Assembly: GCF_022374935.2 (NCBI RefSeq)
Contig: NZ_CP092430.2
Span: 1,612,001 to 1,676,000 of the forward strand
Source: Mycolicibacter virginiensis
GTDB lineage: Bacteria; Actinomycetota; Actinomycetes; Mycobacteriales; Mycobacteriaceae
DNA length: 64,000 nt
Reading direction: 5' to 3'
Notes under the pieces: model-generated
Told to the model about the DNA's origin: nothing
Seen by the model: only the letters and a program-made list of their open reading frames with translations
Database searches by the model: none
Translations under genes and position numbers: made by a program
Shown: positions 41,788-51,237 of the stretch, piece by piece
Layout of the letters: the number at the start of each line of letters is the position of its first letter
Numbering within the stretch: position 1 is the stretch's first letter

Positions 41788-42890
41788 CAGGCAGTGGCGC
41801 GCGCGAAGCGATTCGCACCGCGCGCACCGTCGTGGTCAAGATCGGCACCACCGCACTGACCACTGAGTCCGGCATGTTCGATGCGGCCCGGCTGGCCGGG
41901 CTGGCCGAGGCGATCGAGGCCCGAATGAAGGCCGGCTCGGACGTGACGATCGTGTCTTCGGGGGCTATCGCCGCCGGGCTGGAGCCGCTCGGATTGTCCA
42001 AGCGGCCCACCGACCTGGCCACCAAACAGGCCGCCGCCAGTGTGGGCCAGGTGGCGCTGGTCAACGCCTGGAGTGCCGCCTTCGGTCAGTTCGGCCGCAC
42101 CGTCGGCCAAGTGCTGCTCACCGCGCAGGACGTCTCGATGCGGGTGTCGCACACCAACGCCGCCCGCACCCTGGACCGACTGCGCGCCCTGCACGCGGTG
42201 GCGATCGTCAACGAGAACGACACGGTGGCCACCAGCGAGATCCGGTTCGGCGACAACGACCGCCTTTCGGCGCTGGTGGCGCATCTGGTGGGCGCCGACG
42301 CGCTGGTGCTGCTCTCCGACATCGACGGCCTCTACGACTCCGATCCGCGCAAGGGCCCGGCCCGCCTGGTCCCCGAGGTGTCCGGACCGGATGACCTCGC
42401 CGACGTAGTTGCCAGCGAGGGCAGTCATCTGGGCACCGGCGGCATGGTGTCGAAGCTGTCGTCGGCACTGCTGGCCGCCGACGCGGGAGTGCCGGTGTTG
42501 TTGGCCGCCGCCAGTGCGGCAGCATCCGCCCTCTCCGACGCATCGGTGGGCACCGTCTTCGCGCCCCGGACGCAACGGTTGTCGGCGCGCAAATTCTGGG
42601 TCCGCCACGCCGCCGACGCCGCCGGGACGCTGACGCTGGACGCCGGTGCCGTCGAGGCGGTGCTGGCCCGCCGACGCTCCCTGCTGCCGGCCGGGATCAC
42701 CGCGGTCTCGGGCAGGTTCTACGGCGGCGACGTCGTCGAACTGTGTGGCCCGGACGGGGCCGTGGTGGCCCGCGGAGTGGTCGGCTACGACGCCGCGGAG
42801 TTGGACGCCATGATCGGCCATTCCACCGCGGAGTTGGCACCGGATGCGCGTCGGCCGGTGGTGCACGCCGACGACCTGGTCGCGGTCTAG
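41784..42890 (+). CDS. proB: Glutamate 5-kinase
   Basis: The protein has 368 residues from GTG 41784. The amino acid kinase domain has [10 protein letters not shown] at the start, [37 protein letters not shown] and [17 protein letters not shown]-terminal PUA domain starts near residue 280. It phosphorylates glutamate in the first step of proline synthesis. The second-step gene proA lies 13 kb downstream, as in M. tuberculosis. Confidence 0.96.
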   Translation: MTGSGAREAIRTARTVVVKIGTTALTTESGMFDAARLAGLAEAIEARMKAGSDVTIVSSGAIAAGLEPLGLSKRPTDLATKQAAASVGQVALVNAWSAAFGQFGRTVGQVLLTAQDVSMRVSHTNAARTLDRLRALHAVAIVNENDTVATSEIRFGDNDRLSALVAHLVGADALVLLSDIDGLYDSDPRKGPARLVPEVSGPDDLADVVASEGSHLGTGGMVSKLSSALLAADAGVPVLLAAASAAASALSDASVGTVFAPRTQRLSARKFWVRHAADAAGTLTLDAGAVEAVLARRRSLLPAGITAVSGRFYGGDVVELCGPDGAVVARGVVGYDAAELDAMIGHSTAELAPDARRPVVHADDLVAV

Positions 42891-42903
42891 CGACTCGTTC
42901 CGC

Positions 42904-43608
42904 ATGAGCACCGTATTCACCATCGACGGGGCGGGCTGGAGCGGATTTCTGCGGTTCATGTGCCGTGGCGCGGTCACCAAGGGCAAGACCGTCAAAAACG
43001 TCAAGTACCCCAACACCTACTTCGACGGACTGCGCTATGTCCCGGCGGTCAAAGCGGTGCAGCGGGGTGCGCAAGCACTCGACGACATGCTGACCGCCCA
43101 CTTCAACGCCTCACCCGATGCCGACGACGTACTCGTCTACGCCGTGAGCATGGGGGCGCAGGTCGCTTGCAAATGGCTGCGCGAGCGGGGGCCGACCTCA
43201 TCGGTCCCCACCGGCAAGGTGTCGTTTCTGCTATTGGCCAACCCCGAGCAGCCGTTCCACGGCATCTATCGGGCCGACCCGAAGCTGGTCACGTTCATGA
43301 AGCTGCCCTACTACGGCGGCGTCGGCATACCGGCGGACACCCGGTTCGCGGTGACGGACCTGTGTCGCCAATACGACGGCATGGCCGACTTTCCCAATCT
43401 GCCTGCGGCACACGTCGACTCGTTGGCCGTCAGAAACGCTCTGCTGGGACTGGTGACCGTGCACAACAACTATTTCCGGGTCAACCTTAAGAGCCCCGAC
43501 AACATCTGGGTCAAGCGCGACAACCTCACCTACGTGTTCTGTCCCACCTGGCGTAAGAGGCGTCGGCGGATCGAGCGCAGCTATGACCGCTCGGCCTGGA
43601 GCTACTGA
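42904..43608 (+). CDS. Stand-alone PE-PPE domain serine hydrolase
   Basis: The protein has 234 residues from ATG 42904, 13 bp after proB. It begins VFTIDGAGWSGFLRFM and contains the alpha/beta hydrolase elbow YAVSMGAQVACKW with nucleophile S82. QYDGMADFPNLP gives the acid D158, and TVHNNYF gives His187. This matches the triad of the PE-PPE (PF08237) esterase domain, but there is no PE or PPE N-terminus and no signal peptide. Similar free-standing domains occur in mycobacteria and their phages. The tail is basic (WRKRRRRIERSYDRS). Its 3' end overlaps the convergent TetR gene by 7 bp. Confidence 0.75.
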   Translation: MSTVFTIDGAGWSGFLRFMCRGAVTKGKTVKNVKYPNTYFDGLRYVPAVKAVQRGAQALDDMLTAHFNASPDADDVLVYAVSMGAQVACKWLRERGPTSSVPTGKVSFLLLANPEQPFHGIYRADPKLVTFMKLPYYGGVGIPADTRFAVTDLCRQYDGMADFPNLPAAHVDSLAVRNALLGLVTVHNNYFRVNLKSPDNIWVKRDNLTYVFCPTWRKRRRRIERSYDRSAWSY

Positions 43609-44237
43609 TCGGTCGGCTTGAGATACAGAGCGCCCCACACGATTTCAGTCAGTGCAGTGGCGAGCTCGGAATCGTAGTCCGCGTCGCGGACCGGCAGGTT
43701 CTGCTGGCAGACCCGCTCCACCATCCAGGTGAGCGCGCTTGCGGTCGCGGCGACAGGTAAATCGCGACGAATGGAGCCGTCGGCCTGGCCGTCTTCGATG
43801 ACCTGGGCCACTCGGCCGGAGATGCCGGTCAGCAAGTCCCTGTAGGTGGCGCCCACGAGTGGGTCGTAGCCGGCCATCTCGCTGAGTGCGATCAGCAGCG
43901 GTTGATGCCGCCGATAGTTGGCGATGATCGAGGCCATCGCGGCGCGGACATCGTCGGGATCGCGGCGCTGCGCCACGCCCCACCAACGCTCGGCCCCTGA
44001 GGCGAGATCGCCGAACACCTGGCCGGCCAGCCGGCGCAACAAATGACCCTTGTCCTCGAAGTAGATATAGAAGCTGGCGCGCGAGATGCCGGCCTCGGTG
44101 GCGAGTCGGTCCACGCTGAGCTCGGTGAAGCTCGCGCCGCCGCTCATCAGCCGCTCGGTGGCGTCGAGGAGGTGCCGTTCGATCTCCTCGCGCCGCTCCT
44201 GGCGGCTGTTGGGGGGCTTGCGGGTCACAGAAGCCAC
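43602..44237 (-). CDS. TetR-family transcriptional regulator
   Basis: The protein has 211 residues from GTG 44237, or 208 from GTG 44228; the open frame to 44327 runs through the operator and is rejected. The HTH is FTELSVDRLATEAGISRASFYIYFEDKGHLLRRL at about residues 35-70. The rest is a helical effector domain. It is divergent from the P450 gene, with the palindrome CTAGACA-CTT-TGTCTAG in between overlapping a promoter. It is probably a repressor of the P450 and itself. Confidence 0.88.
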   Translation of the reverse strand: MASVTRKPPNSRQERREEIERHLLDATERLMSGGASFTELSVDRLATEAGISRASFYIYFEDKGHLLRRLAGQVFGDLASGAERWWGVAQRRDPDDVRAAMASIIANYRRHQPLLIALSEMAGYDPLVGATYRDLLTGISGRVAQVIEDGQADGSIRRDLPVAATASALTWMVERVCQQNLPVRDADYDSELATALTEIVWGALYLKPTDQ

Positions 44238-44268
44238 AGCGGTCAGCGTAACGGCATCCCCGACGTCT

Positions 44269-44297
44269 TGACTAGACACTTTGTCTAGACCTACTGT
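44269..44297 (+). promoter_or_regulatory. Promoter and TetR operator of the P450 gene
   Basis: TTGACT (44269-44274), a 17-bp spacer and TACTGT (44292-44297) form a good SigA-type promoter 46 bp before the P450 start. The perfect palindrome CTAGACA-CTT-TGTCTAG (44272-44288) fills the spacer, so a bound TetR dimer would block RNA polymerase. It also lies 35 bp from the regulator's own start. Confidence 0.7.
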
Positions 44298-44343
44298 CAG
44301 CACGGGGCCCGGTGTGACCGGGGCCATACACCGAGGAGGTCTC

Positions 44344-45603
44344 GTGACTGCACCATCCGCCGCGCTGCGCAGCTACGACGCGGTCGACTTGTCCTCCCGT
44401 GCGTTCTGGTCTGCCACCGCTGCCGAGCGCGAGCGCTCGTTCGCGGTGCTGCGTGACGAGCGTCCGGTGAGCTGGCATCCGCCCGTGGAAGACGCCATGC
44501 TCAACGACGCGAACGATCCCGGCTATTGGGCAGTCACCCGCCACGCCGACATCGTCGAGGTGAGTCGCACCAACGAGGTGTTCCTGTCCGGCAAGGGCGT
44601 GCAGTTCGAGAACTTCCCCGAGGAGTTACTGGAGACCACGCAGTCGTTCTTGGCCATGGACCCGCCCCGGCACACCAAACTGCGCAAACTGGCCACCGCG
44701 GCGTTCACTCCCCGCCAGATCAGGCGCATCGAGGACTCGATCAAGGCCAGTGCCACGGCCATCGTCGACGAACTCAAGACCGCCGGCAGCGGGGCGGACT
44801 TCGTCGAGCATTGCGCCAAGGAACTGCCGCTGCGCACGCTGGCGGACATGGTCGGCGTGCCGGAATCCGAGCGCGCACAGGTGGCCCATGCCGCCGACGC
44901 GCTGGTATCGACCAACGACCCGGTATTCCTCGCCGGGCGCGACCCGCTGGCGGTGATGGGCGAAAACATCATGTACCTGCATCAGGTCGCCGGCGCGCTG
45001 GCCGCGCAACGTCGCGAGACTCCCGGCGACGACCTGTTCAGCAGCCTGGTGAATGCCGAGGTCGACGGTGACCGGCTCACCGACGCCGAGGTGTCCGCCT
45101 ATTTCGTGCTGCTGTCGGTGGCCGGCAACGACACCACCCGCCAGACCACCAGCCATGCACTTAAGGCGCTCACCGAATTCCCCGAACAACGGGCCTGGCT
45201 GCTGGAGGATTTCGACCGGCGCATCGGGACAGCGGTGGAGGAGTTCATCCGCTACGCGACACCCGTGATGACCTTCCGTCGCACCGCCGCAGTCGATTAC
45301 GAACTGGGCGGGCAGACCATTCGGGCCGGCGACAAGGTCGCCATGTTCTATGCCTCGGGCAACTGGGATGCGCAGGTGTTCGACCATCCCGATCGGCTGG
45401 ACCTGAGCCGCGACCCCAATCCGCATCTGGGCTTCGGCGGCGGCGGGCAGCACTACTGCCTGGGGACCCATGTGGCGCGAGCCCAGCTACGCGCCCTCTT
45501 CGGTGAGTTGCTCCATCGACTTCCACGTATCGAGGCCGGTGATCCCGAGTACCTTGCGGGCAGCTTCATTCACGGGATCCGTGCCATGCCCTGCACGTTC
45601 TGA
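44344..45603 (+). CDS. Cytochrome P450
   Basis: The protein has 419 residues from GTG 44344 behind GAGGAGGT. I-helix oxygen-activation motif AGNDTT (260-265), K-helix E300-x-x-R303, and the haem loop FGGGGQHYCLGTHVARAQL with axial Cys372. It is soluble, as bacterial P450s are. FLAMDPPRHTKLRKLATAAFTP is the usual C-helix segment. No ferredoxin gene adjoins it. Its expression is probably induced by the ligand of the divergent TetR. The subfamily and substrate cannot be told by eye; similar mycobacterial enzymes act on lipids or sterols. Confidence 0.92.
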   Translation: MTAPSAALRSYDAVDLSSRAFWSATAAERERSFAVLRDERPVSWHPPVEDAMLNDANDPGYWAVTRHADIVEVSRTNEVFLSGKGVQFENFPEELLETTQSFLAMDPPRHTKLRKLATAAFTPRQIRRIEDSIKASATAIVDELKTAGSGADFVEHCAKELPLRTLADMVGVPESERAQVAHAADALVSTNDPVFLAGRDPLAVMGENIMYLHQVAGALAAQRRETPGDDLFSSLVNAEVDGDRLTDAEVSAYFVLLSVAGNDTTRQTTSHALKALTEFPEQRAWLLEDFDRRIGTAVEEFIRYATPVMTFRRTAAVDYELGGQTIRAGDKVAMFYASGNWDAQVFDHPDRLDLSRDPNPHLGFGGGGQHYCLGTHVARAQLRALFGELLHRLPRIEAGDPEYLAGSFIHGIRAMPCTF

Positions 45604-45629
45604 CGGTGGCGCCCGGGCTGTTCCGGCCG

Positions 45630-46259
45630 CTACAGGCTCGGAGTGATGCTCGCGAGTTCTGCCAGCAGTTGTGCGAACCCGTCGCCGGATTCCGAGGCGG
45701 TCCCCCCGGCTTCGACGGCGGGGAATTCGAACAGGGTCAAAGACCCCAGGCCGTACACGCTGAGCACATCTTTCACGCCCGCCGAGTCAGAAAGGTAGGT
45801 GTTTGTGAACCCGTTGAGCACGGTGAATGCGTCAGCGAACCCGAGAACCGGATCGTCCAGAGAAACATTCGTGAACATCGGAGCCCCTACCATTCCCCCG
45901 ACTGCGGGGACGATCGGCAGCAACAGCAGCGAATCGAGGACGGTTCCCACGTGGGGATAGGCCAGGCCGTCGACGGTGGAGGTGACCACGTACTGAGCAC
46001 TGTCGTACAGGTACGGGACGTCGGAATATGAATATGTTTGGTCGAATGTGTACTCCGAGTCGGTCCCCGGGAGGAGGGCTGGGGACGGAAGTACCGTCGC
46101 GGTGTAGTACGGGAAATACTGGGACGTCGCGTCAAGGTACGGCCAGGCGTCGTCGATCGCGTCCGCGGAGGCGGCCGGGCTGGCGGCAAACGCGACCCCC
46201 AGCGCGACTCCCAAGCCGCCTCCGAGAAATCCTCTGATGCTTATCTGACGACGATGCAT
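45630..46259 (-). CDS. Exported mycobacterial protein of unknown function
   Basis: The protein has 209 residues from ATG 46259 behind a perfect AGGGGG site. The N-terminus HRRQISIRGFLGGGLGVALGVAFAASPAASADA is a signal peptide with a twin Arg, so Tat export is possible. The mature part is rich in Tyr, Ser, Asp and Pro (YLDATSQYFPYYTATVLPSP) with a hydrophobic VLDSLLLLPIVPAVGGMV stretch. I do not recognise the family, but the style resembles secreted proteins next to PE/PPE genes. Its upstream region is strikingly AT-rich. It lies in the accessory block between proB and nadE. Confidence 0.7.
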   Translation of the reverse strand: MHRRQISIRGFLGGGLGVALGVAFAASPAASADAIDDAWPYLDATSQYFPYYTATVLPSPALLPGTDSEYTFDQTYSYSDVPYLYDSAQYVVTSTVDGLAYPHVGTVLDSLLLLPIVPAVGGMVGAPMFTNVSLDDPVLGFADAFTVLNGFTNTYLSDSAGVKDVLSVYGLGSLTLFEFPAVEAGGTASESGDGFAQLLAELASITPSL

Positions 46260-46325
46260 AATTTCCCCCTAGCCATTTAAAACAAGGCTAATTTTTAGGA
46301 AAATTACCTCTTATCAAAAATCCTG
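46260..46325 (-). promoter_or_regulatory. AT-rich promoter region of the exported protein
   Basis: This is the most AT-rich short stretch of the block, with TTTAAAACAAGGC, TAATTTTTAGGAAAATTA and TTATCAAAAAT tracts. It lies between the exported-protein start and the end of the MFS gene. On the minus strand it supplies a strong AGGGGG ribosome site. It may hold a promoter or bind Lsr2-type silencers. Confidence 0.4.
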
Positions 46326-47588
46326 TCAAGCAGGCTCTTTCGCTTCGCGAAGGGGCGCCTGCAGGTCGGCCCCGAAGTGCCGGCCAGTGGCGTCCTTGCC
46401 GATCGCGGTCAGCACGATGACGGCGAGCAGTGTCGGCACCAGCGTGACGACCAGGGCGTATGGGTAGCCGTGCGCTGCCGCTAAGTGCTCCTGGATCGGC
46501 AGGTTGAACGCGGCGAAGAGATTGCCCAGCTGATAGGTCACGCCAGGATAGAAGCCGCGGATCGCATCCGGCGACATCTCGGTCAGGTGCGCCGGGATCA
46601 CGCCCCAGGCCCCCTGCACGCAGACCTGGATCAGAAACGAGCCCAGGCACAGCATGCCCGCGGTGTGTGACAACGCGAACAGCGGCACGATCGGCAAACC
46701 CATCACCGCGGCCCAGATGATCGCGTAGCGCCGGCCCAACCGCTGTGACAGCGAACCGAAGATCAGCCCGCCGATGATCCCGCCGATGTTGTAGATCACC
46801 GCGATCCACTTGGCCGTGACGTGGGACAGACCTGCCCCGTCGGGCGAGGTCAGAAACGTCGGGTAGATGTCGTGGGTGCCGTGGCTCATCCAGTTGAACG
46901 CCGTCATCAGCAACACCAGGTAGCAGAACCGGCGGATCACCTTGGCATCGGTGAATACGTCGCGAATCCTCGTGCGGGTCAGTCGCATCCGATCGTGGGT
47001 GGCCTGCCATATCTCGGACTCCGTCACCCGATAGCGGATCAGCAGGCTGACCATGGCCGGCAGGATGGAAAGCCCGAACAGCCAGCGCCAGGACAACCCC
47101 AGTACGTCGTTCACCAGCAGCGAGGCCACCGTGGCGGCCAGGTAGCCGAACAGATAACCCTCCTGCAGCAACCCGGAGAAGAACCCGCGACGCTCGGGTG
47201 GGATCTTCTCCATGGCCAGCGCGGCGCCCAGCCCCCATTCGCCGCCCATCCCGATCCCGTAGAGCAGGCGCAGAATCACCAGCACGGTGAAGGTGGGCGC
47301 GAACGCGCACAAGAACCCCACCGTCGAGTAGAAAATCACGTTGACCATCAGCGGTATTCGCCTGCCGACCCGATCTGCCCACAGGCCGAACAGCAGCGCC
47401 CCGAGCGGACGCATCACCAGGGTGGCGGTGGTCAGAAACGCGACCTCGGTCTTGGTGTGGCCGAAGGTCTTGGCGATGTCGGCGTAGACGAACACCACGA
47501 TGAAGTAGTCGAACGCATCCATCGACCAGCCCAATACGGCAGCGAGAAATGAATTGCGCTGGTCCGGGGTGAGCCGCTGCTTTGTCAC
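46326..47588 (-). CDS. MFS transporter, sialate/lactate (SHS) type
   Basis: The protein has 420 residues with about 12 hydrophobic helices. [26 protein letters not shown] is the family N-terminus, [16 protein letters not shown] the loop 2-3 motif, and [36 protein letters not shown] the signature of the SHS/JEN1-like carboxylate carriers. A second [15 protein letters not shown] loop marks the C-terminal half. It probably imports a monocarboxylate or sugar acid with protons. It is transcribed away from the sirtuin gene by about 40 bp. Confidence 0.87.
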   Translation of the reverse strand: MTKQRLTPDQRNSFLAAVLGWSMDAFDYFIVVFVYADIAKTFGHTKTEVAFLTTATLVMRPLGALLFGLWADRVGRRIPLMVNVIFYSTVGFLCAFAPTFTVLVILRLLYGIGMGGEWGLGAALAMEKIPPERRGFFSGLLQEGYLFGYLAATVASLLVNDVLGLSWRWLFGLSILPAMVSLLIRYRVTESEIWQATHDRMRLTRTRIRDVFTDAKVIRRFCYLVLLMTAFNWMSHGTHDIYPTFLTSPDGAGLSHVTAKWIAVIYNIGGIIGGLIFGSLSQRLGRRYAIIWAAVMGLPIVPLFALSHTAGMLCLGSFLIQVCVQGAWGVIPAHLTEMSPDAIRGFYPGVTYQLGNLFAAFNLPIQEHLAAAHGYPYALVVTLVPTLLAVIVLTAIGKDATGRHFGADLQAPLREAKEPA

Positions 47589-47627
47589 CCGAGCATCGTG
47601 CCGGATTTCGCAGTGATTTACTGACGA

Positions 47628-48479
47628 TTACCGCGACGAAATTTCGTAGGGCAGCTCCGAAGCCAGCAACGCCAGCGTCGGCGAACACCCGCCGTCGATC
47701 TTGACGTCGGCCAACTCATCGCCGCGGGTGGGGCCGCGGTTGACGATCGCGACCGGAATACCGCGCGCGGCGGCGTGGCGGACAAACCGGTAGCCGGAGA
47801 ACACCGTCAGCGACGAACCTGCCACCAGCAACGCCTCCGCTTCGTCGACCACCGAATAAGCCTGAGCGACGCGTTCTTTGGGGACACTTTCGCCGAAGTA
47901 GACGATGTCGGGCTTGAGTATCCCGCCGCAGGCCCGGCAGTCGACGAAGCGGAATGACGCGGTATCGGTGACGACGGCGTCCGCGTCGGGCGCCACGGCG
48001 ATACCGCCGAGCCTGCCCACCCGGTCGATGAAGCCGGGGTTGAGCTGCTCGAGCTGCTCGTCCAGCGACGCTCGGCTCAGCGAGTGCCCGCAGCTCAGGC
48101 AGACCACCGTCGCGTAGCTGCCGTGTAGATCTACGACGTGACGGCTGCCGGCTTTGGTGTGCAGCAGATCGACATTCTGGGTGATCACCCCGGTCACCAC
48201 GCCCGCCGCTTCCAGCGCGGCCACTCCCAAGTGGCCGATGTTGGGCGCGGTGTCGGCCATGTGACGCCAGCCGATGTGGTTGCGGGCCCAATAGCGCTGT
48301 CGAAACACCGGGTCGCCGGTGAACTGGGCGATGGTCATCGGATTGCTCGGCGGGGAGTCCGGGCCGCGGTAGTCCGGAATGCCCGAATCGGTGGAGATGC
48401 CGGCGCCGCTCAGCACCGCGACTCGCCGGCCCGCCAGTAGCGTCAGCAGGTCGCAGACCGTCGGCTCGGTTCCGCCCAC
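47628..48479 (-). CDS. NAD-dependent protein deacylase (sirtuin)
   Basis: The protein has 283 residues from GTG 48479. Sirtuin motifs: GAGISTDSGIPDYRG (25-39), TQNVDLLH (100-107), catalytic H119 in DLHGSY and a zinc site of C127-x-x-C130 and C181-x-x-C184. The nucleotide-binding GSSLTV and IVNRGPT complete the site. It removes acyl groups from lysines using NAD. The 50-residue gap between the two CxxC pairs is longer than in CobB-type enzymes, as in class II (SIRT4-like) bacterial sirtuins. Confidence 0.92.
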   Translation of the reverse strand: MGGTEPTVCDLLTLLAGRRVAVLSGAGISTDSGIPDYRGPDSPPSNPMTIAQFTGDPVFRQRYWARNHIGWRHMADTAPNIGHLGVAALEAAGVVTGVITQNVDLLHTKAGSRHVVDLHGSYATVVCLSCGHSLSRASLDEQLEQLNPGFIDRVGRLGGIAVAPDADAVVTDTASFRFVDCRACGGILKPDIVYFGESVPKERVAQAYSVVDEAEALLVAGSSLTVFSGYRFVRHAAARGIPVAIVNRGPTRGDELADVKIDGGCSPTLALLASELPYEISSR

Positions 48480-48483
48480 GCCG

Positions 48484-49023
48484 CTAGCGTAGGCACTTCG
48501 CGGCGGTCGACCTCTCAGCAGCCATGTTGCGGCACATCATCTCCAGTGCGGCGGCGCCCAGTTCGGCGTCGATGTGGGCGACGGCGTCGACCGGTATCAC
48601 CACCGGAAGGTGCCGTACATAGGCGTCCAGGGCGGTGTAGAGGATGCATTGCTCGGTGACCTGGCCGGCCAGAATCAACCGTCGGGTGCCGAGCCGGCCC
48701 AGCAGGTACTCCAGCGGGGTGGAGTAGAAGGCGCTGTGGCGCACCTTGGTCATCAACCGGTCACCGGCTACCGGGGCGACGGGCCGAACCAACTCGGGTC
48801 TGCTGCCGTTCAGCGCCGACGCGGCGATCTGGGCGAATCCCGCGGTGAAGTCGCCGTAGTTGTCGTTGACGTAGATCAGGTCGACATCCTCGGCGGCCCG
48901 GCTGCGTTCCACCAGGTCGGCCAGTGGTTCGACGATCTGCGCGACGTTGTCGGCCAGCTGTTCGGCGTCGGCGTGACGGTAGGCGTTGAGCATGTCGACG
49001 ACGACCACTGCGGTATCGGTCAT
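48484..49023 (-). CDS. Isochorismatase-like cysteine hydrolase
   Basis: The protein has 179 residues from ATG 49023; an upstream in-frame opening to 49080 overlaps the nadE start. It has AVVVVDMLNAYRH with the catalytic Asp near residue 10, VRHSAFYSTPLEYLL with the Lys/Arg region, and LILAGQVTEQCILYTALDAYVRHLPVVIPVDAVAH with the nucleophile Cys in the TEQC motif. Relatives are nicotinamidases and amidases. Placed beside a sirtuin (which releases nicotinamide) and NAD synthase, a nicotinamide or related amide substrate is attractive but unproven. Confidence 0.85.
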   Translation of the reverse strand: MTDTAVVVVDMLNAYRHADAEQLADNVAQIVEPLADLVERSRAAEDVDLIYVNDNYGDFTAGFAQIAASALNGSRPELVRPVAPVAGDRLMTKVRHSAFYSTPLEYLLGRLGTRRLILAGQVTEQCILYTALDAYVRHLPVVIPVDAVAHIDAELGAAALEMMCRNMAAERSTAAKCLR

Positions 49024-49070
49024 GCCCTGGAGATACCCGAAAGCTGCACGTTGACACAGTCCAGGCGACA

Positions 49071-51134
49071 ATGGGGGCAATGGAGCATTCTGGGGACTTC
49101 TACAACGCCTACCGGCATGGGTTCGCGCGGGTTGCCGCCTGCACGCATCACACCACGCTCGCCGACCCCGCTGCCAACGCAGAGTCGGTGCTACAGCTGG
49201 CGCGCGAATGCCACAACGACGGCGTCGCGCTGGCCGTATTTCCCGAACTCACCCTGTCGGGATACTCCATCGACGACATCGTGCAGCAGGACAGCCTGCT
49301 CAGCGCCGTCGAGGCGGCCCTGCTCGACGTGGTCGCGGCGTCGACGGAGCTGCTGCCGGTCTTGGTGGTGGGGGCGCCGCTGCGCTATGCGCACCGCGTC
49401 TACAACACCGCGGTCGTCATCCACCGCGGGCGCATCCTCGGCGTCGCGCCGAAGTCCTATCTGCCCACCTACCGGGAGTTCTACGAAGGCCGCCAGCTGG
49501 CCGCCGGCGCCGACGAACGTGGACTCATTCGGCTGGGTGGGGTAGAGATCCCGTTCGGGCCGGACCTGCTGTTCGCCGCGACCGACCTACCCGGATTCGT
49601 GCTGCACGCCGAGGTGTGCGAGGACATGTTCGTGCCGGTGCCGCCCAGCGCCCAGGCCGCCCTGGCCGGCGCGACGGTATTGGCCAATTTGTCCGGCAGC
49701 CCGATCACCGTCGGGCGCGCCGAAGACCGCTGCCTGCTGGCCCGGTCGGCCTCGGCGCGATGCCTGGCCGCATACGTCTACGCCGCCGCGGGCGAGGGGG
49801 AGTCGACCACCGACCTCGCCTGGGACGGCCAGACCATGATCTGGGAGAACGGCACGCTGCTCGGCGAAAGCGAACGGTTCCCCAGCGGCCCGCGCCGATC
49901 GGTTGCCGACGTCGACCTTGGGCTGCTGCGCTCGGAGCGGCTGCGCATGGGCACATTCGACGACAACCGCCGCCACCACCGGGATGCGGTGCAGGCGTTT
50001 CGGCGGGTGGAGTTCGTTCTGGACCCGCCGGCCGGGGACATCGGCCTGCGGCGGGTGGTCGAACGATTCCCGTTCGTGCCGTCGAATCCGCAACGACTGC
50101 AACAGGACTGCTACGAGGCCTACAACATTCAGGTGTCTGGCCTGGAGCAGCGGCTGCGCGCCTTGAACTGTCCCAAGGTGGTCATCGGGGTGTCGGGCGG
50201 GCTGGATTCGACCCACGCCCTGATCGTCGCGGCTCGGGCAATGGACCGGGAAAACCGGCCGCGCAGTGACATTCTCGCGTTCACCATGCCCGGCTTCGCT
50301 ACCGGTGAGCGCACCAAGGCCAACGCCGCCGCGCTGAGCAAGGCGCTGGGAGTGACGTTCGCGGAGATCGACATCCGAGAGACCGCGAAGCTGATGCTGT
50401 CCGAGCTCGGGCACCCGTTCGCCCGCGGTGAAGCCGTCTACGACGTCACGTTCGAGAACGTCCAGGCCGGGCTGCGCACCGACTATCTGTTCCGAATCGC
50501 CAACCAGAACGGCGGCATCGTGCTGGGCACCGGCGATCTGTCCGAGCTGGCGCTGGGCTGGTCCACCTACGGGGTGGGCGATCAGATGTCGCACTACAAC
50601 GTCAACGGTGGTGTGCCCAAAACCCTGATCCAGCATCTGATCCGGTGGGTGATCAACTCCGGGGAGTTCGACACCGACGTGTGCGCGGTACTGGCCTCGG
50701 TGCTCAACACCGAGATCAGCCCGGAATTGGTGCCGGCGGCTGACGGCGAGGAGATTCAGCGCAGCGAGGACAAGGTGGGCCCGTACCCGCTGCAGGACTT
50801 CGCGCTGTTTCAGGCGCTGCGGTGCGGATTCGCGCCCGCCAAGACTGCGTTCTTGGCCTGGCATGCCTGGCATGACGTGGAAGCGGGTTCCTGGCCGCCC
50901 GGATATCCGGCGGACAAGCGGCAGGCCTATTCATTGGCGGATATTCGGCATTGGCTGAAAGTCTTTGTGCAGCGGTTCTATTCGTTCAGTCAATTCAAGC
51001 GCTCAGCGCTGCCGAACGGGCCGAAGGTGTCCCACGGCGGTTCGCTGTCGCCCCGCGGAGAATGGCGGGCCCCCTCGGACATGTCGGCGCGGATCTGGCT
51101 CGACGAGATCGAACGGGAGATTCCGCAGGGGTAG
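49071..51134 (+). CDS. nadE: Glutamine-dependent NAD+ synthetase
   Basis: The protein has 687 residues. The N-terminal nitrilase-type glutaminase domain has triad E59 ([10 protein letters not shown]), K128 (GVAPKSYLP) and C183 (EVCEDMF). The C-terminal ATP-pyrophosphatase domain has the [12 protein letters not shown]-loop, then [25 protein letters not shown]. It amidates nicotinic acid adenine dinucleotide to NAD using glutamine. ATG 49071 is used; a second ATG at 49080 is nearly as good. It corresponds to Rv2438c. Confidence 0.96.
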   Translation: MGAMEHSGDFYNAYRHGFARVAACTHHTTLADPAANAESVLQLARECHNDGVALAVFPELTLSGYSIDDIVQQDSLLSAVEAALLDVVAASTELLPVLVVGAPLRYAHRVYNTAVVIHRGRILGVAPKSYLPTYREFYEGRQLAAGADERGLIRLGGVEIPFGPDLLFAATDLPGFVLHAEVCEDMFVPVPPSAQAALAGATVLANLSGSPITVGRAEDRCLLARSASARCLAAYVYAAAGEGESTTDLAWDGQTMIWENGTLLGESERFPSGPRRSVADVDLGLLRSERLRMGTFDDNRRHHRDAVQAFRRVEFVLDPPAGDIGLRRVVERFPFVPSNPQRLQQDCYEAYNIQVSGLEQRLRALNCPKVVIGVSGGLDSTHALIVAARAMDRENRPRSDILAFTMPGFATGERTKANAAALSKALGVTFAEIDIRETAKLMLSELGHPFARGEAVYDVTFENVQAGLRTDYLFRIANQNGGIVLGTGDLSELALGWSTYGVGDQMSHYNVNGGVPKTLIQHLIRWVINSGEFDTDVCAVLASVLNTEISPELVPAADGEEIQRSEDKVGPYPLQDFALFQALRCGFAPAKTAFLAWHAWHDVEAGSWPPGYPADKRQAYSLADIRHWLKVFVQRFYSFSQFKRSALPNGPKVSHGGSLSPRGEWRAPSDMSARIWLDEIEREIPQG

Positions 51135-51237
51135 GGAGGGCGTCGAGGGCAGTCTCAGTAGCGTGCGGGTCAAGAACCTCGGCACCATCCGGCGGGTGCG
51201 GGCCACACGGGACCGATCGTCTGGCAGGGTGTGAATC

